Shown here: positions 47,303 through 62,300 of the stretch, piece after piece | Layout: each line of letters opens with the position of its first letter | Position numbering within the stretch: the first letter of the stretch is position 1 | Source: Holothuria scabra | Taxonomy: Eukaryota; Echinodermata; Holothuroidea; Aspidochirotida; Holothuriidae | NCBI GenBank assembly: GCA_037179385.1 | Contig: CM074193.1 | Coordinates: 40,084,846-40,148,845 of the forward strand | Reading direction: 5' to 3' | DNA: 64,000 bases | Program-made: the position numbers and the translations under genes | The notes under the pieces: generated by a model | Told to the model about the DNA's origin: nothing | The model's input: the letters and a program-made list of their open reading frames with translations, nothing else | Databases searched by the model: none

Positions 47303-50300
47303 ACATTTTTTGATAGGAGAGTCCTAGCAATGTGAATGGGTTTATCATTTGATTTGAAAGCTACTGAATATTTTCAATTGGTTTATTGTCAGAAATTATC
47401 ATGCGGCTATTAACATGTCCTGAACTACATTGCTAAAATGTCTCACATTTCGTTGTAAATTTACAGAGCAAAAAATCAAGGAAAACACAAAGGACAGAAA
47501 ACATCCGGTAATAAACTTCCAGAACTTTTTTGGGAATGTTTATTCATTTCTTTTAACTATTCTTATGTAAATCTTCTGTAATTTTTGCAGTGTACCCCCA
47601 TTTTGGGAAACACTGTTTTAGCTCCCGTTGGTAATTTGAGAAGCACGGAGACACATTACCCTACCCACCATAAAATACAGAATCAAAATACAAGTTAAAA
47701 CTTACAATTTAGCTAGTCTGATCAGTCCTGCAAAGCTGTTAGCCATCAATATTTCTATTTTATTCCCTGATAAGTACCTGCAATGTAAAAGTGAAATTAT
47801 TAACTTGCTTAGCTTTTACGCTAAGGAAAATTCCAGAGAATAGTATCGGAATGAAGGGTGCGGTCTAATTGTGTGCGTTAATCATCACGACATTGCGTTT
47901 ACCGGTGACGTAATTTCATTAATATGGTTGTTACTTACAGAGTGTGCAGATTACTTTGACTTTGGAACGCGAACGGTCTGATCGACTTTATGGCACTTCT
48001 TGAAAGATCTCTGGCGAAAAGGAAAAGTCGTTTTATTATTTTTGAATAAATATAAGCATTTCTTCTCAGAGTTTGCCCCTAAGAAACATGTCATCTTAGC
48101 GATATGAAGAATTTTTTCCGAACGATGTTCTAAGCCAATATTAAAACCTACCAGTGTTACTATTATTATTTTCAGATGACCAACCCATTACTCATTCAAT
48201 AACACCATAGTTTAAAACCCGACTGAAACATGCTATAGTTGAGCAAAGTTACTGTTTGGTATTTTCGATAAATGATCATAAATGACCATGAGGACTTCAA
48301 ATCCTAGAAATGACTGGACTCTTTGCTATATTCGTATTCAAAAATAACTAATTGGCATAACACAGAAAACGTTAAGAGAGATACCCAAGGCATATGAAAT
48401 GAGTCATATTAACGCCAACTGTGGTTACTTTTAGGAAAAATTATTGTGTATATTACTAAAACTCACAGTTCCTTTAGAAGGGTAAACCGATGGAGTTGAT
48501 CTAACAGCTCTGTATCGTAGATGGAGATATTACCATCTTGGATTGACCTCTTGTTCACGTTATCAAATAATGTTGCAATGCCACTGAAATTCCTGTTGAG
48601 AATAATGAAAACGAGGTATATCCGAATTGTAATCATATACAATGCTTATACAGACAATGTAAAATTAAGGGTACAATCCGTGTTTGTTCGCTACGGAAAT
48701 GTTTCAGTTATATACATACTCGAATCACCAGCAAAGGCTCATTCGACATAAAACTATCTTAGTCTCAAAGTGTTGTATAGTCATCAATTTCATATGAGCT
48801 ACTCTGTGGTAAACCTTAAACCAAATCAAAGCCTAATTAAAAGCATAAAGACTAGTCGACACATCTACCAGGAATATGCCAACGCCCTCTTCATACTTAC
48901 AATAGTCGAACTTCAGAAGGAATGCGAGAGATGAAACTATCAGTGATCACATGGCATGAGTACGAGAGACCAGTACAAACACACCCTGGTGGGCACTCCA
49001 TACCTGGAATTACAACGAGACGGTTAAATCCATAGAAAGGTATGTATAGAGAGAACATATTTTCAGGGTAATTTTAAAACCGATATCGTTTCTGGGGAGG
49101 AACATAGCTCGGAAAGAAAAAGGAATCATAAAATATATTCCATTGTCTGCACACATTTCAAAACCTCATTTAAAATAATAGAAATAATTAACACATTGTG
49201 ATAAAGTCAATTTGTATTTGAACTCACCACACAACCACTCATCATCCCCTGACAAGCATTGTTTGATACCATCACAAACGAAAATTTGAGAGACACAGCG
49301 ACGAGTGCCCCTGCACCGATATGATCCTTCAGGGCAAGTGTAATTATCTGAATGGAAAGAATATTTTGAATATTATTCCATTTTGCCTTTCGTTCTTAGC
49401 TTACTCCTTCACTCCTTTCAAGATTCGATTATGATTCAAAGATTAACTCTAACACCTCGTGGAACTCAGAAACTCATATTTAAATATAGAATGTTACACC
49501 AATTAAAAAATAACGCTCTTACACGACAGAAAGAAATGAAAATGTGTTGGACAGCTTCCATCCCTTGAAATTACTTAATAAGGGAATACCTAACAGAAGT
49601 TTGCATTTTTGTGGCCTTGCAGAATTTCAGGCCTCTGGAAAATGATACTACATCTTGTCGAAACATTTTGCCCCAAAGGTTAAATATACTACAACCTATT
49701 TTATCCAAATGTTACTAGATGCTGATTTTCATGTAAGTATCTACATACAACTTTGTAGTTTTCTTGACATCAAAAGTCCCCATTACAAACCTAACGTACT
49801 GAGCAACATAAAAGATCTACCTACCACAACCAATTTCATCTTCTCCTGATGGACAGTCCCATCTGCCATCGCATCTTCGATGTAGAGGAATACAGTAAGA
49901 ATGTGGACACTTAAACGTGAAGTTGCTGCACTCGAACAAATCTGGGTCAAGAAATAGATCGAGAGCATAACAAACAAGAACGTAGTGACAGAAAAATAAT
50001 GCTTGCATAGACCATTATCCAAATAGCCATTACAAAGGATGCTGGGATATCCTGTTTAATACGTCGTTGCTTGCTACAGTAACTTGATAAACACAACGAT
50101 TACCAAATTTTTACCCCACGATCCTTTGTTATCACTTTTGTGAAAAGAGTCTAAACATAATGGTTTATAGTTAAACAAATTTACAACTTAAATTTCACAA
50201 GCAGGTGCAGTACCCCAGATTTAGCCTAGATGTCTAGGTGTTGTGTAACCGTTTTTTCCCTTCGGTTAGGTTAGATTGAGTTTTACGGCCAAGTTTCCAA

Positions 50301-53300
50301 CCAATTGGTTTAATCAGATTGCTTCGACCTGTTCTTTTTGGTCAGTTATAAGACCCACACGTGACATACTATTGATGCAGATGTTTAAATGTTGAAAGGA
50401 GTGTTGGTTGGTTAATGAAGATGTTGTACTTTTGAGGGACTCGAGTAACTCCTTCTGGTCTGTTTGTTTGTTTTCTTTCCATAGTTCTCCCTCAGAGAGT
50501 TTGGGGATTGGTAAAGGTTGTGTACAAGTTAACAATGCATAAGCTACATTTCCTTAACAATGGTTAAAATTATTTCTCATAGCAACATTAAGGTCTACAG
50601 GATTAAGATAGACTTGTAAATTTGATATTTCGCACAAACTAATGAAATTTTTCTTTGAAAATTCCCATTGCAAAGTGGTAGTCTCGTTAACTCAGCTCAT
50701 TGCTACAGACACCCATTTTTTTAGGTAAGTACCACAATTTCAAAGGAATTTTTTGAAAGTTGTCTTCTAAAATATTAAGCGCACAACATAACTGTACACC
50801 CTATCAGCAAACGCTAATTTTCTTGAAATGTACCTTAAAGTTTTACGGAATAAAATATTTACCACAATGGCGTAAATGAGTCACATCTCTGCAGCCAACT
50901 TGGTATCCATACTGATCAAAGTCGTAAAAACACAGTGTTGATCTATGTTCACATGAGCCACTTCTGCATTGAATTTCATCAGAACCACATGTTTTTGAAA
51001 CGTCAGGGCCTAAAAGATTGAAATGATAACGATTGCTTTGAAAACTTCTATTATACATGAATCTATAGACAAGTCGGAGCAGCGCTAGTGTACTGTAAAG
51101 TGACTTTAGTCAGCCATTAGTGGGGTCCAGTTGCCTTTAATTGTCTTCATTTATTGTCTTAATGTAGATTCAAACCCTCCTATACAGCGAGATCAACAAT
51201 GAAATCAAGAGGCATTTCAATGTGAAACCATCCATGGTACAGGCACCGACACTAAAAGATTAAAAACTTACAGATCCTATTTATGACCGACTAAAATCAG
51301 ACCTTCACTTGGTGTCCGCATTCTTTTAACAGTGACTTCCAGTCTACTAGATTTCCCACATTAAACATAGGTTGTATCTGATTCTGGGAACTATACTTAC
51401 AGATGATTGTGATCTTGTGTAATACAATGTAAAAAGACCAAATAATTATATTTGTTTTTTGTTTTATTTTGTTCATCTTTTAATTTTTTCATGTTACTCT
51501 GACTATGGTCATTTTGCGCCAAATATATGAAAGAATTCGAAAAACAAGATTACAACTTCGCTACATATTCGGACAGCGCAAAAAGAAAACTTTTATTAGT
51601 GAGCTTTACTTCCCAGCATTTCGCAACACAATGCCCCAACTGGTCGAATATTCGAATTCCTCAAGGATTTGCCGGAAAAAATAGAAAAGTTTCATAGTCG
51701 GGGTAACGTTTTTATGAAAAGTAACAAGAGCCCAATGGGCACTGTGGTTCCTTGCTGGATGTTATAAGAACTAGTGTATAACCAGTCTTCGAAATAGAGC
51801 GAAGCGAACGCTCATACTCAATGTTTGTAACGTCTTCACCGGGGGTATTTTAGTACTTATATTACATGATATCAATGATTAAATTTTTGTGGCCAAACTT
51901 ACATTCAACTTGTATTATGCTTGGTGATCCTTCAAAAACATTTCCTCATTTCCATATGTATTTATGCTGTAATCAAACTTGATATTATTACCTATAAACA
52001 ATACACTATGTGGTTAGAGAGAGAAAAACACCCCTTGTACTTCTCTCATAAGCTATTTTTACCTGCTCTCAAATAAAACTTGTTATTACTTTAAAACAAT
52101 CTACCATTTGTCTTGTTCGCCATCTCTACACAGAAAACAGGGTTTATTCAGCAGTTAAGCAGAAAGCAAGTGATTAATGGGGTGTGATAATAGAATAAGG
52201 ATTAGGTTACCCCACAGAGCACAGCAGTATTAAAGAGACATACTGTATAACCCATGCATTGCTTCCACTTGCAGTGTGACCTGTGCATATTGAAATCTAC
52301 AGATTTCAGTTATTGCCCTCTTACAACTTAGAATGATCCAAAATCTGTGTACAACCCAAAGTAATCATTACTGAACGAATGTAAAGGCCAAATTAAATTT
52401 CTAAGGTGTTTGGGTGTGTAAGCATGCAAAACCAGGTGAGATAAAAAATCTATTAAACCTATCTTTATATAGCTTACAACATTTTCTAAATAACATTTCC
52501 AGTGGTTGACCTCCAGTGACCATGCTGACCTTTGACCTTAACCAAACACAGATTGATTTGAAATCTGTCCTTTTTACCTTAAAATACTGTGTTAAAACGT
52601 TTTTCAGTGTTTGACCCCTGATGACCCCAGATGACCCCTTGACCTTCACCAAACATATCAGATTTCATCCTTACACAATAACACACCCACACACCAAGTA
52701 TGACATCTATCCAAGTTTCCTACCTTGAAATATCATGTTAAGAAGGTTTTTAGTTTTTGACCTCTGGTGATTCCAAATGACTTTTGACCTCCACCAAAAA
52801 CGATAGGGCACACCTTCAAACTATGGCACTTCTATATACCAAGTTTCAATTTAATCCAACTTTCCCTTGTTGAGTTACAGCGTACCCAAGCTAGCGTCAC
52901 AGACACACACACACACACACATACACACACACACGCCAACCTGACTACATAGGTTCCTTTTGCTAACGCAAAGAACCAAAAAAGAAAAATATCGCCACAT
53001 ATTTGGGCCTGTCGCTGAAAAAGAAGTAATCATTCTTCATGTAGCATGGATTTAAAACTTGCCAAACATAATGTATGAAATGGCGAATTATTTGGAAACT
53101 TCAAAACTTTGCCCCACACAAAAAACGTTATATTCAAAGTTAAATTTTCTTGGAAATTAACAATTATTTCAAAGATTTTTCACACTTGCGCACAGATTAT
53201 CGCAAGTTTTACTCAGCCCCATCTCACAGTGTAGTATTGCAAAAATTTTGCCGGAAATGGTAAAATATTCGGGTGAAGGTTGAAAAAATGTCTTGGACGT

Positions 53301-56300
53301 TTTTAGTTGCCACATAACATGGACTAACGGACAGACAAAAGAGTGTTCAGATGCAGTGTTCAATAAGTTTGCCATCTGTCCTAGCTGTCCCTAAAAATGA
53401 ATCCTGACAACGGTTACGAAAATCGTTTAGGTTGTTTTTAAATTATATAAGGACAAAGTGTGAGAATATTTCCCCATAAGTTTGCCTGAAAATTTCGTAT
53501 AAACCCATCTCGTAAAGAGACGTTTTATCAAAAAACGTTAGTTAAATCACTCATAGTCGGAAGTTCAGTCAGACACATATATAGACAACTTCACAAGATT
53601 CTGAATTCGGTTAGGACTCTTTATAGAGTCAAAAAGATTGGAATGCCTTCAACTCCGTTGTACAGTCCCTCCCACAAGAAATTTAATACAAATTTTATCA
53701 AACGGTAGCGATGTATTTTATCTGGTAATTGTGTCTGATTTTTCCATTGGAGTGATTATTTCATTGCAAACGAAAGATCAATATAACGACTGCTTTGGTT
53801 ATAAGTAACAGGCCTGAGAAATGTCACTTCCGGTTATCTGACGGGTGGTGATTGTCAAAATTGTCTATATTCTCCGCGCGAAGCAATGTTGGATCTCTGT
53901 TGTATCGTCTCTCTGGCAGAGTTACCTATTTTCCGTTCAAAAAGTCCCCTGCCCCAAAACTGAATGCTCCCGTATGCCTATGAAGACACTTACAAAACGT
54001 CATATTACGAGAAAACTCAAGAAGAGGGTAAGGGGGTTACAACTTACAAGTGACCTTTAGGGTGCGTTTGAAAATCATTGCTCGAACAGAATGAGTGTAG
54101 AATACTTCGTCGAACCTACAAGCCAGTTACTCACCACGGGAGAGGCAAATCCATACCGTATTTGAAAAAAGAAGGTGAAACTTACGGCATTGGGTGGGTT
54201 CATCCTCCCAGTTATTGCCTTGGCAATCCTTGACTCCATCACAATAGGCTCTCCAAGGTATCCATTTACCATCATAGCACTGGAAGCCAAATTCTGAAGA
54301 CTCTACAAACATTCGAAAACATAAAACACTTTGGCAAAGCAATGGCGCGTATGGGTAAGGCAAAGATTTACTTTTACTGACAGTGTAGAAAAAGTGGCTT
54401 GAAATTACTAAATACAGTGTAAGAATAAAACAAGTAGTTTAGACCTGCAAGTGCAATCAGTCTACTGTCAAGAAGGAAATCATGAGAATACCATAAGTTC
54501 GATTGCCATATAGCTGTATAGGCTGACTAACTGCCAAATAAAGGTGTAAAGTTTGGCGTAATTAATGGTATGTCTTTCCATATGGATGAGGGAGGTTGTG
54601 AGTTTCAGTACCCACAGTGTCTTGAATGAACTCCCACAATCTGGCAAAACACGGGCCATGTATTGAGACTTGCGTTCACAACACGGTCGTTTAAACCACA
54701 TTCCTTGGGTAACAGGGAGTACATAGTACTTTCGGCCCAAGCAACGGCTACTTCAAAGATTAATATGTAGCAAGGCTAATAAGAGTTTGGATGGGGAGGG
54801 AAACTTATGGTAGGTAAAAACATTGTTTTTTTCTCATTACAACATGTTAAGCACATTAAGCACATTACTGTGTTCTCTTTTACAGACTAACTGATAGAGG
54901 CTTATTAACTGCAGTGCTTATTTACGATTTCACTTCATTGATAAATCCTAACTGCATAACTGGGAGAGTAAGTAAGGTAGGTAGGTAGTAAGTTGTTTGG
55001 GATGGTTGTGAAGGAAGGGAAGGGAAAAGAAGGGAAGGGAAGGGAGGAAGGAAGTTAGAGTTTTATGGCCTAGTTTCCAACATATTGGTTCAGGTCGAGC
55101 CTTTCTTACAGTTGTGGCTCACTGGCTTTGCTCAGATTTACACAGAGCACAAAGCGACACAATATTTTATGGACGCCTGGAAGACTTTGCATCATCACAT
55201 GTTTCAGCACTACTAAGTCAATAGGCCCTTAAGTTAATTCAACATTGCGCCAAGGCTGGGCACGAAGCCAGGATTGTGTCAGGGTGGTGGGGTTTGGTGT
55301 TATGGGGAGGGGGGGTTTGATGCAACACATGAGGGAAAAGTCTAATGATAGATAGAAAAATGCCATTTTAGGTGTCTTTGCATTGCAAGGTTGAGTACTG
55401 GGGGTTCTACAACAAAACTCACCACCGTGGCTACGCCACTGGGCCGGGAGACAAAACATTTTTGTGTTTTTTTTCCTGCACAAACCTCTAAATATCGAGA
55501 AAACACAAATCGCATTTGCTTTACCATCTTGCACAACTAGTAATCTACTAAATTTGTCACGGAACATTAAACGCATTAATTTTTTTTCAAAAAAGTCAAC
55601 TGGATGGGCACATCCCCCAGCGACTTCCTGCGTGGCCAATCATGAACAGAAAAGTTTGTATGAATAAGGCTGTGTATAAAACGACAACTTTAGATATTCT
55701 GCAGGTTGAGAACTTTGGAGTTACATTACTACATCGAAACATACAGTTTACAATTTAGAGAAACTAGAAATTTCGATTGTGCTCTAGCTGTATTATGGAA
55801 TTTTAAAATATCTGTTTCACCTGGATTAGAGAAATGGAATCGACATAGTAGGGTCTAACCAGGGATCTGATCCAGCGACCTCACATCAGTGTAGCTACCG
55901 CCCTAGCGTAACTCAATTTTACGGCGAAATCGTTTATTACAGTTTTACTGAAATATTTACTAACAAGGTTTCATTTGAAATGGGGGCAATGCGCACTGTT
56001 GAACAAGAAATTTCCTAACTGGCTAACGTAACCCTAATCCTTAAACTAATCCCTAACCCGAACAAAGAATTCAATCGATACAATACAATTGGAACAGCCA
56101 ATCAAGAAACACCTTGTTAAACATTGCCCATCTACCGTCATGTTGGAATACTTTCCCATTTTTATCCCTCTGTTTCAAAATGACAAATCATTTCCGTTAG
56201 GGCTAGGGCCACCTATTCTAAATTGGTGAAGTAGCTTTTGTTGGTTTATATTAAACTCTCAATGTTTCAATTCACGTTACCAAACCCGACCTTCCTTCTA

Positions 56301-59300
56301 TTAACCTATTTGTTAAAAAAACTGTAACATACATCATCATTGATTTCCATCAAGAACTCGTACAAATAAGTCAATTCTATTTTTAGCTATCTAAAAAGAA
56401 GATGTGATTTCTTTGTTTATTTCCTCTTGGGAGACTCCATTGAAACATTTCATCACCCGAGTGATGAGTTTTACACATTAAAAAAATCTTACAACTTGCC
56501 CGGGTAAGAAATAATTGGCAAACAAATTACAAAACAAATTACGCCCGATTGTTGAGGCTACACGAATCATTTTTTTTTTTTTTTTGCAGTCTTAAGCCCA
56601 AAGTTTTCTTTGGTCAGTTGCAAAAACTTCGAGTGTTCGGAAGATATATCTTGTTTGTATATCATCACTTTCTTAGCTACAACTAAATCCCCCAAAACTG
56701 AAACATTATTTCATTCCCTTCCCCCATTTAATGCACTCCCTTCATAACCAAAATATTTCACTTGCATTTTCATTCAATGAGGTTCACTCTTGATGGCCTT
56801 ACCACAGTCAGATTCATCAGATCCGTCCACACAATGAGGTATCAGGTCACATCGCTCGTTCGCCTCAATGCATTGCCCATTTTTACATGTGAACTGGTCC
56901 AAACTGCAGACGGGATAAGCTGAAAGTTAAAACAATGCATTTTGTAAGAATTAGGGATGCACCGGATATCCGGTCCGGCCGGATTATCCGACCGGATAGT
57001 GAAAAAATCCGGTTCCGGCCGGATTTAAAAAAAATCCGGCCGGAACCGGATTTTTCTGTAAACTTGGGTAGCATTATGTACATTATTTGAGTTAAGACAA
57101 ACATGAAAACTGAAGTTACTGTTTCAGAATTAATTTAAAGTTCATAAATTATAGCTTATCAATGCATGTTACAGTATATAACATTTGAACACCTTTATTT
57201 GACCCTTAAAAATGACTGAACCAAACAGGCAACAAAGTTATAAAAGTAACTGATTTACATGTACATGTAACAAATATGACTTCAAATTCCCCCAACTGTG
57301 TGAAATAAACTGAATTGTTGAAAAGACCTTTCATGCAATTTAAATAAGTCTACTGCAGTGCACAATAGTACTGTACAAAATGGATAATCCATATTACAGT
57401 TGTACCTGAGTCACATCATTCAAGGCAGTGTTTTCGTTTAATTGCACTGGGTTGTCTACAAATACACACTTAAGCACTTCACTTTTAAACACTTGACTTT
57501 TTAACTCTTACTTGACCATAAAAGTTGTGTAGTACAAGCAGGAAATGTGTTTCATCTTGAATTTCCTATGTTGCCTATGGGGTCAATATCAATGCTTTCT
57601 GTCCCTAACAATTAATCACACACACTTAAGTATACACAATATGATTAGTGTTCGACCGATCATCTGTTAAGTAATCGTCATCAAGCCGATTATTCCGTCA
57701 TCGGTAAATAATCGGCATCGGTAAAATTCTGCCATTCAACCCATCATTGCCACCGATTATTTGTAAACTGGAAAAAAGGGGCTAAATATACTTGAAAAGG
57801 GCTCTTAGTTTGATTAAAATCCCCGTAAATACTCAATCTATTAACTTCCCGCCAAAACGAGATGCATTGATAATCACAAGTATAAATTTAACCCCTGCCA
57901 TGGGAATGATTGCTTGATATTTTCAGCTATAACCTGTTTGTTTTACCTGTCAGTGAAATCACATTTAGAATTGCATTCAAGGGGTATTCCTTGCTGTCTC
58001 ACAGAAAGTGCCGTGTAAGTTGCTGTACAAACTGTTCTGCACAATACACATAGTACAGACTGTCTTATACAGCCAGCTAGCGAAGCCAGGCGAGTCCCAT
58101 GCTAAATTCACATAGAAACGGCACCACAAATATCTGCGTACGTGGTTTATGTGGGGATCTGACTTATGTGCATTTCAGTTGCAGATTCTTTTTAACAAGA
58201 CGTAAGTTTTGGGTGAGAACTGCTAAAAATATACAGGGATATTTATATCCGAAAGGAACCATAAGGTATGTTAATCGGGTGCAATCGTTTTGCTGCCCAG
58301 AACTGCTAAGATTATCACGATTGCTCTACATGGGGTCTGTTAATGAGGGAGCTCGAGAGTAGCTACAGTACATTAACGCAACTACAGTACAACCCAGTAC
58401 AGTAAAAGAATGCAAATGTTCTGACATGATTGGGGGATGAAAACTAGACACAGCATGATGTTGGCCTTAAAACTAAATTATCAAAGGCATGTGACATCAA
58501 CTGCAAACAATTCTATTGTATTAACAGTTGATTTGTATTTTCACTTTTGAATTGAAAATATTACCCCTACAAAAATGATATCCCGTTTGTGAAACAAACG
58601 GAACTATTCCCAATATTTTCTGTCCTGAACTGGTAATGGTATACACGATGTGCACGAAGCAAGGGGCATGTACTAAAGAGACAAACATGTGATTTCCCTC
58701 TTTCTAATAACTGAATAATCAGTAATTGGCATCGGACCGATTGTTAAATTAATTAATCGGTAATCGGGTATTACCAATTATAGCGTAATCCGACAACCAC
58801 TAAATACGATGTTATCAATCATATAATAGGTAATGTCAGATTGTGTGATATACTGTACAGTATCTCTGCAAAAAAATTATTGATGGCAAATGTGCTTCAG
58901 TTTTTAGATATCATGGCATGTTTATACACTAGAAATGATGTATAAACAATGGTGCTGTTCATAGTTAAAAACCTCAACCCTAGTCTTTTTACAGTACATA
59001 TGAGCAGTCCATTCAGTACTCACTCCCCAAGGACTCTCTTTGCCAAGTATTACTGGTCTACATAATTTGTACAATTTTTTTGAACAAGTGGTGATGTACT
59101 GTATTCCAAAAAGAACACTGATATGCAAAACAAATTTCAAGATTCCCCCAGGAGTTTTCTCTACAAATACTCACTTAGGGAGGGAAAATACAAAGAGCTC
59201 TTACTTGCCCTGCTTTGCAACATTTGTGCTGTACTTCTGCAGGAACAGATTTTCATGCCTTTTTTCTATTATACTGTACTACAATTTTTGGTTAAAAAAT

Positions 59301-62300
59301 TAGTTAAATACACTTGTACAACACTTGAAGACAAATTTATAGACATTTCCCATTAGTCCTTCCCAAACATTATGTCACAAAGCAAAAAACTCCTATCCCA
59401 GAATTTCTCTGCTTTTCTGAATTTCACTTTATTCACCTACATTGCAAAAATCCGGTTCCAGTCGGAAAAAATCCGGCCGGATTTCAAGTTGGTTCCGGCA
59501 AAATCCGGTTCCGGTCGGATCCAAAATTTTGGATCCGGTGCATCCCTAGTAAAAATAACACTTAGGGAAAAAAACATGTTTCAACCTTTTGTTTCATCTA
59601 GAAGAAATTCCTCTAAAATCGGGTCTTATAATCACGCTGTAGTTCACACCCACTGGTTTATAAATCCCAGCTACGATCCTCGACAAAGATGCACGGGGCA
59701 AACCCCGCTCCCCGCATGGACGCCGCAACATTAAACGGGGAATTTTGCGTTTCGTTTATTTCTTGTTTTGCTGGTTTTCCCCATCATTTTTGTCGTCGAA
59801 AGTAGGTTTTCAGTCATTCACTATGTTATCCTTAGTGATAATAAACAGTTACGCAAATTTTCCTTTTAAGTCAATGTTCTGTTTTTAATTTAAATACTGT
59901 AATGAACCCTCAGTCACCCATCCCACATGATCGACATATGTCTCCCGTACAAAACGCCCATGCAGGAACAGGCAGTCTACTACTAGTAAAAGTCGACATA
60001 GGCTCAGTCGGGAAAATCGTAATCGAAATTTGGAACTGTAATTTCAGATTTTCCAACTATGGTTGCTCGTAGTATTTTCTTTTTTTTTTGTGGGGGAGGG
60101 GTGGGGGAATGGGGACATCTCTACACCGGCCTGGTTGGAACAAGCCAGTGAGCCAAAAAAACCCGGAGGCTCGACGTGAACCAGTAGGTTGGAAACTGGG
60201 CCGTAAAACTCCATCCAACTAACTTAAGGATTCCTGGTAGGATGTTGCTAGTAAAAACTTTCAACACCAAGTTTTTGAAAGAGAAGTATTTTGGACAGAA
60301 TGATGAAAGCTATTTAAACTCCTCTCAACTTACCGCAGTCGTTTTCATCGGAGCTATCTAAGCACTGAGGATTATGGTCACATACGAACGATATTTGTAA
60401 CATTTCCCCTGAGCCACATTGGAAGAATTCAGAAACATCAGTCTCTGTTGAAACAAGTTTTAAAAAATCAACAGACCAATAAAAATAGAACATTGAGCAT
60501 TTGAGAGCACTTGAAGACATGATAGACAGAATGTTAGATACATTGATATCCGAGTAATTGTGACCGGTTACAATGAGTAAAACAGCTACCGGGGCCAGTT
60601 TGAGCTCAAGTGGACAAAACTTATAAGAAACATCCCGAGTTCTCCAAAACAATTCAAACGTTCACGGGCGAAAATTAGCTGCATGCAAAAGGCACTGCTT
60701 CACTTCTCGATTATTACATTTAACTGAATAATCCTGGCGTTTAGCCAAAAAAGTGTCGACTGTTAAAACTACCCATTGTCCAAGTCTGAAAAACAAAACA
60801 ATAGCAAAAAGTGGCCTATTAGAGATCCCTACCAATTTTATTACGTTTGAAGCATGAATATTTGTACATCAGAATACCAAAATCCCCAACGATTCTTCAA
60901 ATGAGAGTTCCTTTCCTGCAATTCTGACTAGTGAGTGAGTGCTGTAATCATCCCAACCAAACCATCATTTATGTTAAACACACTGCTAGTTTTCGCTTAA
61001 TCAAGCAAATAGAATAAGGTTATATGTTCATTAAAGGGAAATATTGCATTTAAAATGCTTCAACATAGCATTAAAAGTAGCTCTAGTCATTTAAATCATT
61101 CGTTCTCAACAATAAACCCCAGCAATAGTTCCGTCTCCTCAAAATATTATGCACAAAAAGAGTTATGAAAGTTGCGTCTTTCAAAATGTTGAAATTTTGG
61201 GTGAACAAATCATTCTTGAGAAACAAACAACTGAATTTCTTTCTGATGGTAACTTATTTCTTGAAAAGAAGGCTACCATGCCTTATTTGAAATTATTTAT
61301 CACTCTTTGCCAATAAATATTGGTTTCAAAAGGATGGAAAACAAACGCAACTTTAAAAAATTGTCCGACACGACCCCCAGACTTCCAAAGCCTAAGGGGG
61401 GGGGGGCGATTGAAATATCAACTTCATTAGTTGCACTGCGTTGTAGCCTTAAAATATTCAAGATGTTCATGCAGTTGGCCTATTCTTACATGGTGACTGC
61501 AACACACAGACAATGGTAAAGTCACCGCGTAAAAACGTACCTGTAGGACAATGTGCCTCATCGCTACCATCAGGGCAATCTTTTGTTGAGTCACAAACTT
61601 GAACTTTCTGAATGCATTCGTTGGAAGAACATTGAAATAAGTTGGCGCTGCATTGCTGTCTTTGATCTGCAAAACAGAAAAAAAAAAAAACGGACACTTC
61701 CTTTCTTTTTTGAAGATAAGGTTAGGAAGGTTAGGATTTGCTGTTTTGAAAACAGCAGATCATAAAGACAATCAATTCTATCCGTTAAAGGTGATGCGAT
61801 GACATTACAGTTTTACATAAGGCACTTCATCTCTTTCCTTAAACACAAAAAAATCTGCAGTTTTGGGGATAATTGAAATCGACCTCTGTAAAATCCTATT
61901 ATCTCACGTGATGCCTCGAAGACTGCATCATTTTCTACACAAGTAACTTACAAAGTTCTTATTTCGTTCCACTTTTTGCTAGATTAATTCATTTGGTGTG
62001 AAAGCCTATGTTTTTGAAACAAAATTACTTTAAACACGGTTAAGTACTGAACAAAATTGTGAACTATTCCTCTCACCATCTTGTTAGAAGAAAATTATCT
62101 TCCAAGCAAGATACACTCAGTAAATGATATATCAAGTTTAAGTGTCATTTGTTTATCTCTGCTGTACCTGCCGTAATTTATTACTTTCAATTGGCTGTAC
62201 CCTGCCGTAATATCTTACCTTCAATTGGCTTTGCACAAATAGCCCCTCCAAACAAGGTATACTTGCATTCGGTTTTCCTCATCTTCCAATGGCGTGACTC

